In this document: in pieces, positions 8,274 through 18,343 of the stretch
Layout: every line of letters starts with the position of its first letter
Numbering within the stretch: position 1 is the stretch's first letter
Origin: Accumulibacter sp.
Lineage (GTDB): Bacteria; Pseudomonadota; Gammaproteobacteria; Burkholderiales; Rhodocyclaceae
Reading direction: 5' to 3'
DNA: 64,000 nt
Assembly: GCF_036625195.1 (NCBI RefSeq)
Contig: NZ_JAZKUG010000001.1
Location: 4,588,001 to 4,652,000 of the forward strand
Program-made: the position numbers and the translations under genes
Notes under the pieces: generated by a model
The model's database searches: none
Told to the model about the DNA's origin: nothing
The model's input: only the letters and a program-made list of their open reading frames with translations

Positions 8274-9173
8274 ATGAAGGTCCAGACGAAGGTGCAGAAG
8301 GCGGTCTTCCCGGTGGCCGGTCTCGGTACGCGTTTCCTGCCGGCAACCAAGGCCAGTCCGAAGGAGATGCTGGCGGTCGTGGATAAGCCGTTGATCCAGT
8401 ATGCGGTCGAAGAGGCCTACGCGGCGGGGATTCGCGAGATGATCTTCGTCACCGGCCGCAACAAGCGGGCGATCGAGGACCACTTCGATACCGCCTACGA
8501 ACTCGAGGCGGAACTCGCCAGTTCGGGCAAGGACGATCTGATGGCCCTGGTCCATTCGATCAAGCCCGACGACATGGATTGCGTCTATGTCCGCCAGCCA
8601 CGTGCTCTCGGTCTCGGACACGCCGTGCTGTGCGCCGAGCGGCTGGTCCGTGGCGAGCCCTTTGCCGTCCTCCTGGCGGACGACCTGATGATCGGCGAGC
8701 CGCCAATCATGCAGCAGATGACCGAACTGTTCGTCCGCCGCCAGTGCAGCATCCTCGCCGTGCAGGAGGTGCCAAGGAACCAGACCAACCGCTACGGGAT
8801 CGTCAAGGGACAGCCTCTGGCCTCCGACCTGGTCAAGGTCGATGGTCTGATCGAGAAGCCGCACCCGAGCGTCGCGCCGTCGAACCTGGCGGTCGCCGGC
8901 CGCTATGTGCTGACACCCGCCGTTTTCGACCGTATCCGCGAACAGCCACGGGGAACCGGCGGCGAGATCCAGCTCACCGACGGCATCGCCGCGCTGCTCG
9001 CCAGCGAGCAGGTCCTCGCCTACCGCTATCATGGCCGGCGTTACGACTGCGGCAGCAAGCTCGGGCTGATGCAGGCCAGCGTCGTCCTCGGCGAGACGCA
9101 CGCCGAACTCGGTCGCGAGTTCTCGGCCTGGCTGAAGGACCGCCAGAAGCTGGCGCAGACCCTGGCCGGTTAG
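8274..9173 (+). CDS. galU: UTP-glucose-1-phosphate uridylyltransferase
   Basis: A 299-residue nucleotidyltransferase that makes UDP-glucose from UTP and glucose-1-phosphate. The nucleotide-binding signature [18 protein letters not shown] is near the N-terminus, followed by the [13 protein letters not shown] block. Later, IVEKPH-like LIEKPHP and [13 protein letters not shown] are the standard GalU substrate-binding segments. Length matches E. coli GalU (302). UDP-glucose feeds surface polysaccharide and glycolipid synthesis, so it may serve the glycan pathway suggested further right. The start ATG has GAGGGT upstream. Confidence 0.95.
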   Translation: MKVQTKVQKAVFPVAGLGTRFLPATKASPKEMLAVVDKPLIQYAVEEAYAAGIREMIFVTGRNKRAIEDHFDTAYELEAELASSGKDDLMALVHSIKPDDMDCVYVRQPRALGLGHAVLCAERLVRGEPFAVLLADDLMIGEPPIMQQMTELFVRRQCSILAVQEVPRNQTNRYGIVKGQPLASDLVKVDGLIEKPHPSVAPSNLAVAGRYVLTPAVFDRIREQPRGTGGEIQLTDGIAALLASEQVLAYRYHGRRYDCGSKLGLMQASVVLGETHAELGREFSAWLKDRQKLAQTLAG

Positions 9174-9369
9174 GGCCTGCCGCCACCCTTCTCCGCCCGG
9201 TGGCGAGACTTTCGCCGCCACCCGTGGCGACTGCAAACGGTACCGGTTGGCAGCCGCTGCCGGCAACCGGGAGGATCCGAGCCGCCGGCCAGCGCCGTTG
9301 CCCCGGGACTCGCGCAGCGGCGTCCCATGCTATAGTTGCAGCCCATTTGGCAAGAGAAGACCCCTATTG

Positions 9370-10956
9370 GTGCTGCACTTCGATGTTCTGGTAATCGGCA
9401 GCGGACTCGCCGGACAGGCTGCGGCGCTGCGGCTGGCGACGACACGACGGGTCGCCCTGATCAGCAAGCGCGCCCTCGAGGACAGCGCCTCGAGCTGGGC
9501 ACAGGGCGGAATCGCCGCCGTCCTCGACAACCGCGACTCGCTCGAAGCACACATCCGCGACACGATCACCGCCGGCGCCGGACTGAATGACCGTCGCGCC
9601 ACCCGCTTCGTGATCGAGAACGGTCGCCGCGCGGTCGACTGGCTGATCGACCAGGGCGTTCCCTTCACCCGCGACGAGGGAGGTTACCACCTCGCGCGCG
9701 AGGGAGGACACAGCGCTCGCCGCGTCATCCACGTCGCCGACGCGACGGGTCTGGCGGTGCAGACCACCCTCACCGGCAAGGTTCGCCAGCAGCCGAACAT
9801 CAGCATCTTCGAGAACCACATCGCCATCGACCTGATTACCGGCGCCAAGCTCGGACTCGATGAGCAGCGCTGTCACGGCGCCTACGTGCTGGACAGTGGC
9901 AGCGGCGAGGTGCTGACCATTGGCGCCAGCAACACGCTGATCGCCGCCGGCGGCGCCGGCAAGGTCTACCTGTACACGACCAACCCCGACACTTCGACCG
10001 GTGACGGCATCGCGATGGCCTGGCGCGCCGGCTGCCGGATCGCCAACATGGAGTTCATCCAGTTCCACCCGACCTGCCTCTACCACCCGCAGGCCAAGTC
10101 CTTCCTGATATCGGAAGCGGTACGCGGTGAGGGCGGCAGACTGCTGCTGCCCGACGGCAGCCGTTTCATGCCGCGGCACGACGCGCGCGGCGAACTGGCA
10201 CCGCGCGACGTGGTGGCCCGGGCGATCGACTTCGAGATGAAGAAGCGTGGACTCGACTGCGTCCATCTCGACATCTCGCACAAGCCGGCGGCGTTCCTCG
10301 CCGAACACTTCCCGAACATCCTCGCGCGCTGCCTCGACCTCGGCATCGACATCACCCGCGCGCCGATCCCGGTCGTGCCGGCGGCCCACTATACCTGCGG
10401 CGGCGTCGTCAGCGACCTGCGCGCCCGGACCAACATCGCCGGCCTCTACGTCGCCGGCGAGGCCTCCTGCACCGGCCTGCACGGGGCCAACCGGCTGGCC
10501 AGCAACTCGCTCCTCGAGTGCCTCGTCTTTGCCGAAGCGGCAGCCGACGACATTCTCCGCCAACCCGCCAGCGGGCTGCCGGCGCTGCCGGAATGGGATG
10601 CCAGCCGCGTCAGCGACCCCGACGAGGAAATCGTCATCGCGCACAACTGGGACGAACTGCGCCGTTTCATGTGGGACTACGTCGGCATCGTCCGCACGAC
10701 CAAGCGGCTGCAGCGTGCGCAGAACCGCATCCGCCTGCTGCGCCGCGAGATCGACGACTTCTACTCGCATTTCCGGGTCAGCCACGACCTCATCGAACTG
10801 CGCAACCTGGTCGTCACCGCCGAGCTCATCGTCCGCTGCGCCCTGCGCCGGCACGAGAGCCGTGGCCTGCATTTCAGCCGAAACTACCCGGAGACGCTGC
10901 CGCGGGCGGTGAATACCGTCATCAAACGCCACGCCGCAGGCGATCGCGCGCATTGA
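9370..10956 (+). CDS. nadB: L-aspartate oxidase
   Basis: A flavoprotein that oxidises L-aspartate to iminoaspartate, the first step of de novo NAD synthesis. The FAD dinucleotide-binding motif VLVIGSGLAGQAAALRLA is at the N-terminus. SSWAQGGIAAVL, the REGGHSARR substrate-binding arginine region, and the HGANRLASNSLLECLVF signature are all present. The C-terminal helical domain (residues about 420-528) is complete. No ATG fits: I start at GTG 9370 (TTG 9367 is the alternative), because the longer frame from 9247 adds non-homologous residues. A TATAGT box at 9331-9336 could be the -10 element. The gene ends 11 bp before the convergent YgfX-like gene. Confidence 0.93.
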   Translation: MLHFDVLVIGSGLAGQAAALRLATTRRVALISKRALEDSASSWAQGGIAAVLDNRDSLEAHIRDTITAGAGLNDRRATRFVIENGRRAVDWLIDQGVPFTRDEGGYHLAREGGHSARRVIHVADATGLAVQTTLTGKVRQQPNISIFENHIAIDLITGAKLGLDEQRCHGAYVLDSGSGEVLTIGASNTLIAAGGAGKVYLYTTNPDTSTGDGIAMAWRAGCRIANMEFIQFHPTCLYHPQAKSFLISEAVRGEGGRLLLPDGSRFMPRHDARGELAPRDVVARAIDFEMKKRGLDCVHLDISHKPAAFLAEHFPNILARCLDLGIDITRAPIPVVPAAHYTCGGVVSDLRARTNIAGLYVAGEASCTGLHGANRLASNSLLECLVFAEAAADDILRQPASGLPALPEWDASRVSDPDEEIVIAHNWDELRRFMWDYVGIVRTTKRLQRAQNRIRLLRREIDDFYSHFRVSHDLIELRNLVVTAELIVRCALRRHESRGLHFSRNYPETLPRAVNTVIKRHAAGDRAH

Positions 10957-10967
10957 CCCCTACTCTC

Positions 10968-11384
10968 TCACCGCCGAGTCAATTTGCCTTCACGGCTCCT
11001 TCCTCGCCGGTCGGTTGCTGGCAGGGCAGCAGGATCGGTCCGCCAGCGCAGCCACAACCGCAGGAGGCGGAACTGCTCGGTTGACAGGCTGTCGGGCAAC
11101 AGCGTGAGGCTGCGTCGTCGCGCCTGATCGTCGCGCACGCGGAGGACGACGAGGCGGCCGAAAACGGTCGTTTCCGGCTGCACCTGGCAGGCAACGATGG
11201 CTCCGGACACGTGTCGCAGCGCAAGATCGCCGTCAGCGCCGAGACGAATCCCGTTGATGGGGCTCGGCCGCAGGCAGATCCAGGCCGAGATCGCTATGGG
11301 CAGGAGCAGGAGACTGCGTGCGGCCGACGACCAAGGCAGCAGCCAGACGCTGCCCGCCGCCAGCAGATGCAGCACCGTGATCAT
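10968..11384 (-). CDS. YgfX-like small membrane protein
   Basis: About 138 residues: two membrane segments at the N-terminus (roughly residues 3-18 and 22-38), then a soluble beta-rich tail with a LLPDSLSTEQFRLLRLWLRW segment. This two-helix-plus-tail layout and the position next to nadB match the YgfX (CptA) family of betaproteobacteria. In E. coli YgfX pairs with SdhE, which is not seen here. Reading in frame upstream of the ATG gives PLALELRRSRLLAG, which looks like the true family N-terminus, so translation may start at an unusual codon nearer the fabF stop (11470). Confidence 0.5.
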   Translation of the reverse strand: MITVLHLLAAGSVWLLPWSSAARSLLLLPIAISAWICLRPSPINGIRLGADGDLALRHVSGAIVACQVQPETTVFGRLVVLRVRDDQARRRSLTLLPDSLSTEQFRLLRLWLRWRTDPAALPATDRRGRSREGKLTRR

Positions 11385-11469
11385 CCCGGCCAGCAGCCGC
11401 GAACGGCGCAGTTCCAGCGCGAGCGGCCACGGCCGCGCCTCGCCGGGCGGCGGCGGCTCGGCGAGCGCG

Positions 11470-12708
11470 CTAGACGCGCCGGAAAGCGACAGTGGCGTTG
11501 GTTCCGCCGAAACCGAAGGAATTGGAGATGCCGACCTCGATGTCCAGTTGCCGTGCTTCGTTGGCGCAGTAGTCTAGGTCGCAGGACTCATCCTGGTTGA
11601 AGATGTTGATCGTCGGCGGCGAGATCTGGTGATGGATCGCCAGCACGGTGAACAAAGCCTCGATGCCACCGGCCGCGCCGAGGAGATGACCGGTCATCGA
11701 TTTTGTCGAATTGACCACCAGCCGATGCGCGTGCTCGCCGAAGGCACGCTTGACCGCCGTCGTCTCGGCCTTGTCGCCAAGTGGTGTCGATGTTCCGTGG
11801 GCATTGACGTACTGCACCTGATCGACATTGAGGCCGGCGCTGCGCAGGGCATTGAGCATGCAGCGGGCAGCCCCTTCGCCGTCCTCACAGGGTGCGGTCA
11901 TGTGGAACGCGTCGGCGCTCATGCCAAAGCCGACGAGTTCGCAGTAGATGCGCGCTCCGCGCGCCCGGGCGTGCTCGTACTCCTCGAGGACGACGACGCC
12001 GGCGCCCTCGGCGAGGACGAAACCATCGCGATCGCGGTCCCATGGACGACTGGCGGTCTGCGGATCGTCGTTGCGCGTCGACAACGCCCGCGGCGCGCAG
12101 AAGCCACCGAGGCCGATGTTCGACACGCAACCTTCGGCACCCCCGGCGACCATGATGTCTGCATCGCCATGCTCGATCAGGCGGCCGGCATCACCGATGC
12201 TGTGCGTGCCGGTGGCACAGGCACTCACCAGCGACAGGTTCGGCCCCTTGTAGCCGTAGTGGATCGACAGGTTGCCGGAAATCATGTTGATGATCGAACC
12301 CGGAACGAAGAACGGCGAGATCTTGCGTACACCGCCGGCGACGAAATCCTCACAGGTCTTTTCGATGACCGGCAGCCCGCCGATCCCCGAGCCGATCGAC
12401 ACGCCCACCCGTTCGGGCGCCACCGCGGCACCCTCGAGCCCGGCATCGCGAACGGCCTGAATGCCGGCCGCCATGCCGTAATGGATGAAGACATCCATCC
12501 GCCGCGCGTCCTTTACTGACAGGTACTGGCCGATGTCGAAGCCACGGACCTCGCCGGCGATCTGCACCGGAAAGGCGGAGGCATCGAAGCGGGCGATGCG
12601 GTCGATTCCCGAACGGCCAGCAACCACATTCTGCCAGGCTTCGGCAACGGTATTTCCGACTGGCGAGACGATTCCGAGGCCAGTAACGACGACTCTGCGA
12701 CGTGCCAC
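11470..12708 (-). CDS. fabF: Beta-ketoacyl-ACP synthase II
   Basis: A 412-residue condensing enzyme that elongates acyl-ACP with malonyl-ACP in type II fatty acid synthesis. The catalytic triad is C164 (SACATGTHS), H304 (NAHGTSTPLGD) and H341 (KSMTGHLLGAAG). A Cys-His-His set marks FabF/FabB rather than FabH. The start codon is GTG with GGAG nine bases upstream. It follows acpP by 111 bp and ends the fatty-acid gene cluster. Confidence 0.97.
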   Translation of the reverse strand: MARRRVVVTGLGIVSPVGNTVAEAWQNVVAGRSGIDRIARFDASAFPVQIAGEVRGFDIGQYLSVKDARRMDVFIHYGMAAGIQAVRDAGLEGAAVAPERVGVSIGSGIGGLPVIEKTCEDFVAGGVRKISPFFVPGSIINMISGNLSIHYGYKGPNLSLVSACATGTHSIGDAGRLIEHGDADIMVAGGAEGCVSNIGLGGFCAPRALSTRNDDPQTASRPWDRDRDGFVLAEGAGVVVLEEYEHARARGARIYCELVGFGMSADAFHMTAPCEDGEGAARCMLNALRSAGLNVDQVQYVNAHGTSTPLGDKAETTAVKRAFGEHAHRLVVNSTKSMTGHLLGAAGGIEALFTVLAIHHQISPPTINIFNQDESCDLDYCANEARQLDIEVGISNSFGFGGTNATVAFRRV

Positions 12709-12819
12709 CTTGAACTCCGACGATCAGGACATGCGGCGATGGGACGATCCCGGTTGCCGCTCACTCCCCGCCAGCCTCGGCCGCATCATCGGCTGGCTGC
12801 AGGGGGACTGGGCAGGTGC

Positions 12820-13056
12820 TTACTTCTTGTGCGCGGTCACGTAGTCGATCGCCTGCTGCACCGTCGTGATCTTCTCGGCCTCGTCATCCGGAATCTCGCA
12901 CTCGAACTCTTCCTCCAGCGCCATCACCAGTTCCACCGTGTCGAGTGAGTCCGCACCCAGATCGTCAACGAACGAGGACTCGTTCTTGATGTCCGCTTCG
13001 TTGACTCCGAGTTGCTCGGCGACGATTTTCTTGACACGCTGCTCGATATTTTCCAT
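12820..13056 (-). CDS. acpP: Acyl carrier protein
   Basis: A 78-residue acidic four-helix protein that carries acyl intermediates on a phosphopantetheine arm. The attachment serine is S37 in [19 protein letters not shown], identical in character to E. coli AcpP. AAGGA precedes the ATG. It has its own promoter in the 113-bp gap after fabG, as expected for a protein needed in large amounts. It serves the type II system here; the large synthase at 26 kb has its own ACP domain. Confidence 0.98.
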   Translation of the reverse strand: MENIEQRVKKIVAEQLGVNEADIKNESSFVDDLGADSLDTVELVMALEEEFECEIPDDEAEKITTVQQAIDYVTAHKK

Positions 13057-13099
13057 CTAGAGGGTTCCTTCACAAGGTTCAAACAGGAAAAAGCGCGAC

Positions 13100-13128
13100 A
13101 TTCTAACAAAATGACCGAAACTTACCAA
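13100..13128 (-). promoter_or_regulatory. Sigma70-type promoter of acpP
   Basis: On the minus strand TTGGTA (13128-13123), a 17-bp spacer and TAGAAT (13105-13100) predict a start near 13093, giving a leader of about 37 nt that contains the AAGGA ribosome site. The surrounding sequence is conspicuously AT-rich compared with the flanking genes. Confidence 0.6.
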
Positions 13129-13169
13129 CGATTGCAGGCGACGTGCGGCGGCACCGGCAACGCCGGCGA

Positions 13170-13910
13170 TCAGTCCATGAACATGCCGCCATTGACGTGG
13201 ATCGTCGTGCCGGTGATGTAGGCCGCCCCCGCCGAAGCCAGGAAGGCAACCGCCGCCGCCACGTCCGCCGGCGCGCCCAGGCGCCCGAGTGGAATCCCGG
13301 CAAGCAGGGCCTCCTTCTGCTTGTCGTCGAGCGCCCGCGTCATGTCGGTGTCGATGAAACCCGGCGCCACGCAATTGACCGTGATGTTGCGGCTGCCGAG
13401 TTCACGCGCCAGTGCCCGGCTCATTCCGCCCACCCCTGCCTTGGCGGCACAGTAGTTGGCCTGCCCGGGATTGCCGGCGTGGCCGACCACCGAGGTGACG
13501 TTGATGATGCGGCCGTAGCGCGCCTTCATCATGCCGCGGATGACCGCACGCGACAGGCGGAACACTGCCTTGAGGTCGGTATCGACGACACAATCCCAGT
13601 CGTCGTCCTTCAGCCGCATCGCCAGATTGTCACGCGTGACGCCGGCGTTGTTCACCAGCACCGATGGCGCGCCATGGTTCTTCTCGATGTAGCCGATCAA
13701 CGCGTCGATCTGCGCCCCATCGCGCACCTCGAGAACGCGGCCCTCCCCCTTGCCACCCGCCTCGCCGAGAAAGGCGGAGATGGCCGCCGCGCCCTCGGCG
13801 CTGGTGGCGGTACCGACGACGGTCGCGCCGAGCTGCGCGAGTTGCAGGGCGATGGCGCGACCGATGCCACGCGAGGCGCCGGTGACGAGAGCAATCTGTC
13901 GATCAAGCAT
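13170..13910 (-). CDS. fabG: 3-oxoacyl-ACP reductase
   Basis: A 246-residue classical short-chain dehydrogenase that reduces 3-oxoacyl-ACP with NADPH. The cofactor motif TGASRGIG is at residues 10-17, NNAG at 87-90, and the catalytic residues are S140, Y153 and K157 (YCAAK). The ATG at 13910 is chosen because MLDRQIALVTGAS matches the family start and GGAG lies just upstream, overlapping the fabD stop. It is 5 bp from fabD and co-transcribed. Confidence 0.97.
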   Translation of the reverse strand: MLDRQIALVTGASRGIGRAIALQLAQLGATVVGTATSAEGAAAISAFLGEAGGKGEGRVLEVRDGAQIDALIGYIEKNHGAPSVLVNNAGVTRDNLAMRLKDDDWDCVVDTDLKAVFRLSRAVIRGMMKARYGRIINVTSVVGHAGNPGQANYCAAKAGVGGMSRALARELGSRNITVNCVAPGFIDTDMTRALDDKQKEALLAGIPLGRLGAPADVAAAVAFLASAGAAYITGTTIHVNGGMFMD

Positions 13911-13915
13911 GCTGT

Positions 13916-14857
13916 CTACTCCAGACTGCCGAGAGCGCCTTCCAGCGACGCCAGATCGGCAAGCGCGACACTCGCCACGCCGTCGGCGCAGCGCTTGGTC
14001 AAGCCGGCCAGCACCTTGCCCGGCCCGCATTCGGCGACTGTCGTGATCCCCATGGCCGCCATCCGGCGGATTGTCTCGACCCAGCGTACCGGCGAATGCG
14101 CCTGGCGCACCAGAGCTTCCCTGATCCGCGCCGGATCCTCTTCGACGGCGACGTCGACGTTGTTGATCACCGGCAGCCGTGGTGGCTGCAGGTTGAGCTC
14201 GGCGAGGCGGGCGGCCAGCCGGCCGGCCGCCGGCCGCATCAGCGACGAATGGAACGGCGCCGATACGGGGAGCAGGACGGCGCGCTTCGCGCCCAGTGTC
14301 CTGGCCACCTCGCAGGCACGTTCGACGGCCGCTTTGCTGCCGGCAACGACCGTCTGCCCTGGCCCGTTGAAATTCACCGGCTCGACCACCTCACTGCCAC
14401 CAACCGCGGCGGCCGCCTGCCGGCAGGCTTCGACGATCTTCTCGTCGTCGAGACCGAGGACCGCTGCCATCGCACCGGCTCCGGCCGGGACGGCCTCCTG
14501 CATCGCTGCCGCGCGCACCCGGACCAGCGGCACGGCGTCGGCAAAGGCGATCACGCCGGCGGCAACGAGAGCCGAATACTCGCCCAGGCTGTGCCCGGCC
14601 ACCGCCGCCGGCAGCCGGCCTCCCCGTTCGAGCCAGAGGCGATAGACGGCGACACCTGCGGTCAGCATCAGCGGCTGGGTGTTGACGGTCTGCGCCAGAA
14701 GCTCGGCGGGCCCGGCAGCCAACAGGCTCCAGAGATCCTCGCCGAGTGCGCTCGAAGCCTCGTCGAACGTGTCCCGGACCACCGGCGAATCGCCATAGGC
14801 GGCCATCATGCCAACCGACTGCGATCCCTGCCCTGGAAATACCAATGCGAACGCCAT
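13916..14857 (-). CDS. fabD: Malonyl-CoA:ACP transacylase
   Basis: A 313-residue enzyme that loads malonyl groups onto ACP. The nucleophile is S90 in GHSLGEYSAL, with H203 in SAPFHSSLM, and the oxyanion region FPGQGSQ is at residues 7-13. The start at 14857 is chosen by the family N-terminus MAFALVFPGQGSQ. It lies 22 bp after fabH. Its product can feed both the type II enzymes here and, in principle, other pathways. Confidence 0.97.
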   Translation of the reverse strand: MAFALVFPGQGSQSVGMMAAYGDSPVVRDTFDEASSALGEDLWSLLAAGPAELLAQTVNTQPLMLTAGVAVYRLWLERGGRLPAAVAGHSLGEYSALVAAGVIAFADAVPLVRVRAAAMQEAVPAGAGAMAAVLGLDDEKIVEACRQAAAAVGGSEVVEPVNFNGPGQTVVAGSKAAVERACEVARTLGAKRAVLLPVSAPFHSSLMRPAAGRLAARLAELNLQPPRLPVINNVDVAVEEDPARIREALVRQAHSPVRWVETIRRMAAMGITTVAECGPGKVLAGLTKRCADGVASVALADLASLEGALGSLE

Positions 14858-14879
14858 GCCGAATCCCCCTATCCCCGGT

Positions 14880-15839
14880 TCATAGCTGCAACAATACCGC
14901 ACCCCAGGTGAAACCGCCGCCGACGCCTTCGAGGATCAGCCGATGGCCACTGCCGATGCGCCCGTCGCGCAGACCCTCATCGAGAGCCAACGGCACCGAC
15001 GCCGCCGAGGTGTTGCCATGCCGGTCGACGGTGACGATCACCTTGTCCATCGACATCTTCATCCTTTTCGCCGTCGCCTCGAGGATGCGCACGTTCGCTT
15101 GGTGCGGAATCAGCCAGTCGACGTCGGCAGCCGACAGGCCGGCAGCCGCACAGCACTCCTCGGCGACTTCGGCAAGGACGCGGACGGCGAACTTGAACAC
15201 CGCCTGCCCATCCATGCGCAGGAAGGGATCACCGACCACCTGTCCGCCGCAGATGCTGCCGGGAACCGACAGGATGTCGTGATGGCTACCGTCGGCGTGC
15301 AGCGCGGTCGCCAGGATCCCCGGCTGCTCGGCGGCTTCAAGGACGACGGCACCGGCCCCATCACCGAACAGCACGCAGGTGCCCCGGTCCGACCAGTCGA
15401 GGATGCGCGAAAAGACCTCGGCACCGACAACCAGCGCCCGCCGGTGGCTGCCCGATCGGATGAACTTCTCGGCAATCGTCAGCGCATAGACGAAACCGCT
15501 GCACACGGCCTGGACGTCGAAGGCCGTCGCGCTCCGGTTGCCGAGCTTGCATTGCAGCAGGCAGGCGGTGCTTGGAAAAATGAAATCCGGAGTCGAGGTG
15601 GCGACGATGATCAGGTCGATGTCGGCCGCCGTCAGCCCGGCTGCCTGCAGTGCCCGCCGGCTCGCCTCGCAGCCCAGATCACTGGCCGTCTGGCCGTCCT
15701 CTGCCAGGTGGCGGAAGCGAATCCCGGTGCGGCTGGCGATCCAGTCATCGTTGGTTTCGATCCCGCGCCGCGCGAGATCGTCGTTGCTGACGGCCGGCCC
15801 GGGCAGGAAGCTGCCAACCCCTGTGATGCGGGAGAACAT
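14880..15839 (-). CDS. fabH: Beta-ketoacyl-ACP synthase III
   Basis: A 319-residue initiating condensing enzyme that joins acetyl-CoA with malonyl-ACP. The catalytic triad is C113 (VCSGFVYAL), H246 (IPHQANVRI) and N276 (GNTSAAS), the Cys-His-Asn set specific to FabH. The ATG at 15839 sits one base after the plsX stop, with AGGAG inside the plsX end, so the two are translationally coupled. Confidence 0.97.
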   Translation of the reverse strand: MFSRITGVGSFLPGPAVSNDDLARRGIETNDDWIASRTGIRFRHLAEDGQTASDLGCEASRRALQAAGLTAADIDLIIVATSTPDFIFPSTACLLQCKLGNRSATAFDVQAVCSGFVYALTIAEKFIRSGSHRRALVVGAEVFSRILDWSDRGTCVLFGDGAGAVVLEAAEQPGILATALHADGSHHDILSVPGSICGGQVVGDPFLRMDGQAVFKFAVRVLAEVAEECCAAAGLSAADVDWLIPHQANVRILEATAKRMKMSMDKVIVTVDRHGNTSAASVPLALDEGLRDGRIGSGHRLILEGVGGGFTWGAVLLQL

Positions 15840-15840
15840 G

Positions 15841-16854
15841 CTATGCGGTCTCCTGGAGTGGTGGTTGTTGCGCCATCCGCTCGCTGATGCGGGCAAGAAC
15901 GCCATTCCTGGCCTCGTCTGCCGCCCGCCTCAACGCACAACCGAAGGCCAGCACATCGGCCGAACCATGGCTCTTGACGACGATGCCGCGCAGGCCCAGC
16001 AGCGTGGCGCCATTGTACTGCCGGTGGTCCACCCGCTTCTTGAAGCGCTGCAGCACCGGCAGGGCGAGCAGGGCCATCAGCCGGGTCAGCAGGCTGCGGC
16101 GAAACTCCTGGCGAAGGAAGGTCGCCAGCAGCTGCGCCAGTCCCTCCGACGCCTTCAGCGCCACGTTGCCGACGAAACCGTCACAGACGACGACGTCGGC
16201 AGCGCCCTTGTAAACACCGTCGCCCTCGACGTTGCCGATGAAGTTGAGCCCCGAATCGGCGAGCAGGTCGGCCGCGCGCTTGACGGCATCGTTGCCCTTG
16301 ATCTCCTCCTGACCAATGTTCAGGATACCGACGGTCGGTCGCTCCCGATGCTCGACCGCGGCGACCAGCGAGGCGCCCATGATGCCGAACTGCAGCAGGT
16401 GCTCGGGGCTGCAATCGACGTTGGCGCCGAGGTCCAGCACATGCGTGTGGCCGCTCAGCGTCGGCAACACGGCGCAGATTGCCGGCCGCTCGATCCCCGG
16501 CAGCATCTTCAGGACGAAGCGCGACATCGCCATCAGCGCACCTGTGTTGCCCGCGGAGACGCAGGCGTCGGCTTCCCCCTGTTTGACCAGGTTGATCGCC
16601 ACGCGCATCGAAGAGTCCTTCTTGCTGCGCAGCGCCAGCGACGGCGACTCATGCATGCTGACGACCTCGGTCGCATGCCGCACGGTAATTCGGCCGACCG
16701 CGGCGTCGCCGAGCAAGGGCTTGATGGCGTCCGTCAGACCAACCAGGATCACGCGCACGTCAGCATGCTCGCGGACGAAGTCGAGCGCTGCAGGCACGGT
16801 CACCTGGGGGCCGTGGTCGCCACCCATGCAGTCGACGGCGACGGTTATCGTCAT
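15841..16854 (-). CDS. plsX: Phosphate acyltransferase PlsX
   Basis: A 337-residue enzyme that converts acyl-ACP to acyl-phosphate for phospholipid synthesis. The N-terminal [13 protein letters not shown] and the internal [16 protein letters not shown] and GNVEGDG blocks are the conserved PlsX signatures. It starts 63 bp after rpmF and leads into fabH, the order found in E. coli and most betaproteobacteria. Confidence 0.97.
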   Translation of the reverse strand: MTITVAVDCMGGDHGPQVTVPAALDFVREHADVRVILVGLTDAIKPLLGDAAVGRITVRHATEVVSMHESPSLALRSKKDSSMRVAINLVKQGEADACVSAGNTGALMAMSRFVLKMLPGIERPAICAVLPTLSGHTHVLDLGANVDCSPEHLLQFGIMGASLVAAVEHRERPTVGILNIGQEEIKGNDAVKRAADLLADSGLNFIGNVEGDGVYKGAADVVVCDGFVGNVALKASEGLAQLLATFLRQEFRRSLLTRLMALLALPVLQRFKKRVDHRQYNGATLLGLRGIVVKSHGSADVLAFGCALRRAADEARNGVLARISERMAQQPPLQETA

Positions 16855-16917
16855 TCGCCTGCGGGCCGCTGCGAGTCAGTCAAGGCAACGCCCCACTGGC
16901 GGAGCGATGCGTCTGGA

Positions 16918-17097
16918 TCACTCGGCCGACCCTTTGGTCACCTTGCGGCCGCGATAGAAACCGCTCGGGCTGATGTGATGACGCAGGTGCACCTCGCCGG
17001 TCGTCGGCTCGGTCGCCAACGGCAGGCCGGGCAGTGAATCGTGCGCACGATGCATGCCGCGCTTCGACGGGGACTTCTTGTTCTGTTGAACAGCCAT
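16918..17097 (-). CDS. rpmF: 50S ribosomal protein L32
   Basis: A 59-residue protein with the L32 start [20 protein letters not shown] and the later [14 protein letters not shown] segment. It has lost the zinc-binding cysteines found in some L32 proteins, as in other betaproteobacteria. The ATG ends at 17097; the gene lies 22 bp after yceD and before plsX, the classic ribosome/lipid gene junction. It is too short to stand out among the overlapping frames but is certain by sequence. Confidence 0.96.
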   Translation of the reverse strand: MAVQQNKKSPSKRGMHRAHDSLPGLPLATEPTTGEVHLRHHISPSGFYRGRKVTKGSAE

Positions 17098-17119
17098 GAC
17101 AAACTCCCAAAATTGAGAC

Positions 17120-17614
17120 TCAATCGACCTTGCCTTGCAGCCCGGTCAATACCGCAAACGGCGACACCGTTGCCGGCGCCGCCCTGCTGCCCGGCAGCGC
17201 GCATTCCTCGTGCCGCGGCGCAGTCGGCAACGTCAGGAGGATCTCGTCCTCGATCAGAACGCCGACGTCGAGGTTCCTTTGATGCGGCAGGAAATCCTTC
17301 GCATCGTCCTCCAGTTCCTCCTGCGTCAAATCCTCGTCGCTGCCGATGAACTCCAGCAGACTGCGCAGGTGCAGCGGGTACTCGTACGCCTCGAGACAGC
17401 GCTGGCAGAGCAGCGAGAGCACGCCATCGACCGCCAACAGCAACTGCGAACGCCCACCTGCTGCACGCCGGCCATCGAGGTGAAAGACCAGGCTGCCACC
17501 GGTATCGGTCAGAAGATCGTGCAGACGGGTCAGCGTCGCGACGGGCATTTCGCCCTGCAGCGAGCCCTCTTCACGGCCAAACTCCTGACTGTCGATGACA
17601 ACGAGTCGCGACAT
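17120..17614 (-). CDS. yceD: YceD family (DUF177) protein linked to 23S rRNA/ribosome maturation
   Basis: A 164-residue DUF177 protein. [23 protein letters not shown] is replaced here by the same pattern near residues 9-30, and the middle has a [12 protein letters not shown] motif, which is the family signature. The acidic stretch [18 protein letters not shown] is at residues about 94-111. In bacteria and plastids the family is needed for 23S rRNA accumulation. It precedes rpmF by 22 bp, as in E. coli. No ribosome site is visible; see the adjoining promoter, which predicts an almost leaderless message. Confidence 0.9.
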   Translation of the reverse strand: MSRLVVIDSQEFGREEGSLQGEMPVATLTRLHDLLTDTGGSLVFHLDGRRAAGGRSQLLLAVDGVLSLLCQRCLEAYEYPLHLRSLLEFIGSDEDLTQEELEDDAKDFLPHQRNLDVGVLIEDEILLTLPTAPRHEECALPGSRAAPATVSPFAVLTGLQGKVD

Positions 17615-17623
17615 AAGGCGCGC

Positions 17624-17652
17624 ATGATATTATCTTCGGCTTTTGAAGTCAA
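17624..17652 (-). promoter_or_regulatory. Strong sigma70-type promoter of yceD-rpmF-plsX-fab operon
   Basis: TTGACT (17652-17647), a 17-bp spacer and TATCAT (17629-17624) give one of the best promoter matches in the window. The predicted start, 6-7 bases beyond the -10 box, falls near 17617, only about three bases before the yceD ATG at 17614. Confidence 0.65.
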
Positions 17653-17730
17653 AGCGGCGCACCGGCCGACCCCCAGTCGATGCCATCTTCTGGTCCGATG
17701 CAGTGCCGGCGCGCAGTGACTGGCCGCCCG

Positions 17731-18321
17731 ATGAAGCCACCACCGCTGATCCTTGCCTCGACCTCGACCTACCGTCGTGAGCTGCTGGCGCGCCTTGGCC
17801 TGCCCTTCGCCACGGCGAACCCGGCGGTCGATGAAACGATGCTGCCCGACGAATCACCCGAGGATGGCGCGCTGCGCCTTTCGCAAGCCAAGGCCCGTGC
17901 GGTCGCCGACGCACACCCAAGCGCGTTGATCATCGGCAGCGATCAGGTCGCCTGCCTCGACGGCCGGATTTTCGGCAAACCGCTGACGCACCCGAATGCC
18001 GTTCGCCAGTTGCAGGCGATGCGCGGCCGACAGGTCAACTTCTTCACCGGCATCTGCCTGCTGCACGCCCCGAGCGGGCGGGTCCATTGCCGCGGCGTAC
18101 CGACTCTGGTCACCTTCCGCGACCTGAGTGATGCCGAGATCGAGCGCTACCTGCAACTCGAGCAGCCCTACAGCTGTGCCGGCAGCGCCCGCTCGGAGGG
18201 CCTGGGCATTGCCCTGATCGCGCGCATCGACGGCCCCGATCCGAACGCGCTCATCGGCCTGCCGCTGATCGCCCTCTGCGACCTGCTGCGCCGCGAAAAC
18301 GTCTCGCCGCTGCAGCCGTGA
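17731..18321 (+). CDS. yceF: Maf family nucleotide pyrophosphatase, YceF type
   Basis: A 196-residue Maf protein that hydrolyses modified nucleoside triphosphates (7-methyl-GTP for the YceF subgroup). The N-terminal [21 protein letters not shown] is the Maf substrate loop; [10 protein letters not shown] and [12 protein letters not shown] follow. Placement beside yceD and rpmF, as in E. coli, supports the YceF subgroup. I start at ATG 17731; the frame opens earlier (17680), but the additional residues are not Maf-like. It is divergent from yceD with 116 bp between starts. Confidence 0.9.
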   Translation: MKPPPLILASTSTYRRELLARLGLPFATANPAVDETMLPDESPEDGALRLSQAKARAVADAHPSALIIGSDQVACLDGRIFGKPLTHPNAVRQLQAMRGRQVNFFTGICLLHAPSGRVHCRGVPTLVTFRDLSDAEIERYLQLEQPYSCAGSARSEGLGIALIARIDGPDPNALIGLPLIALCDLLRRENVSPLQP

Positions 18322-18343
18322 CGACCGCCGCGCCCGCAGCCGG

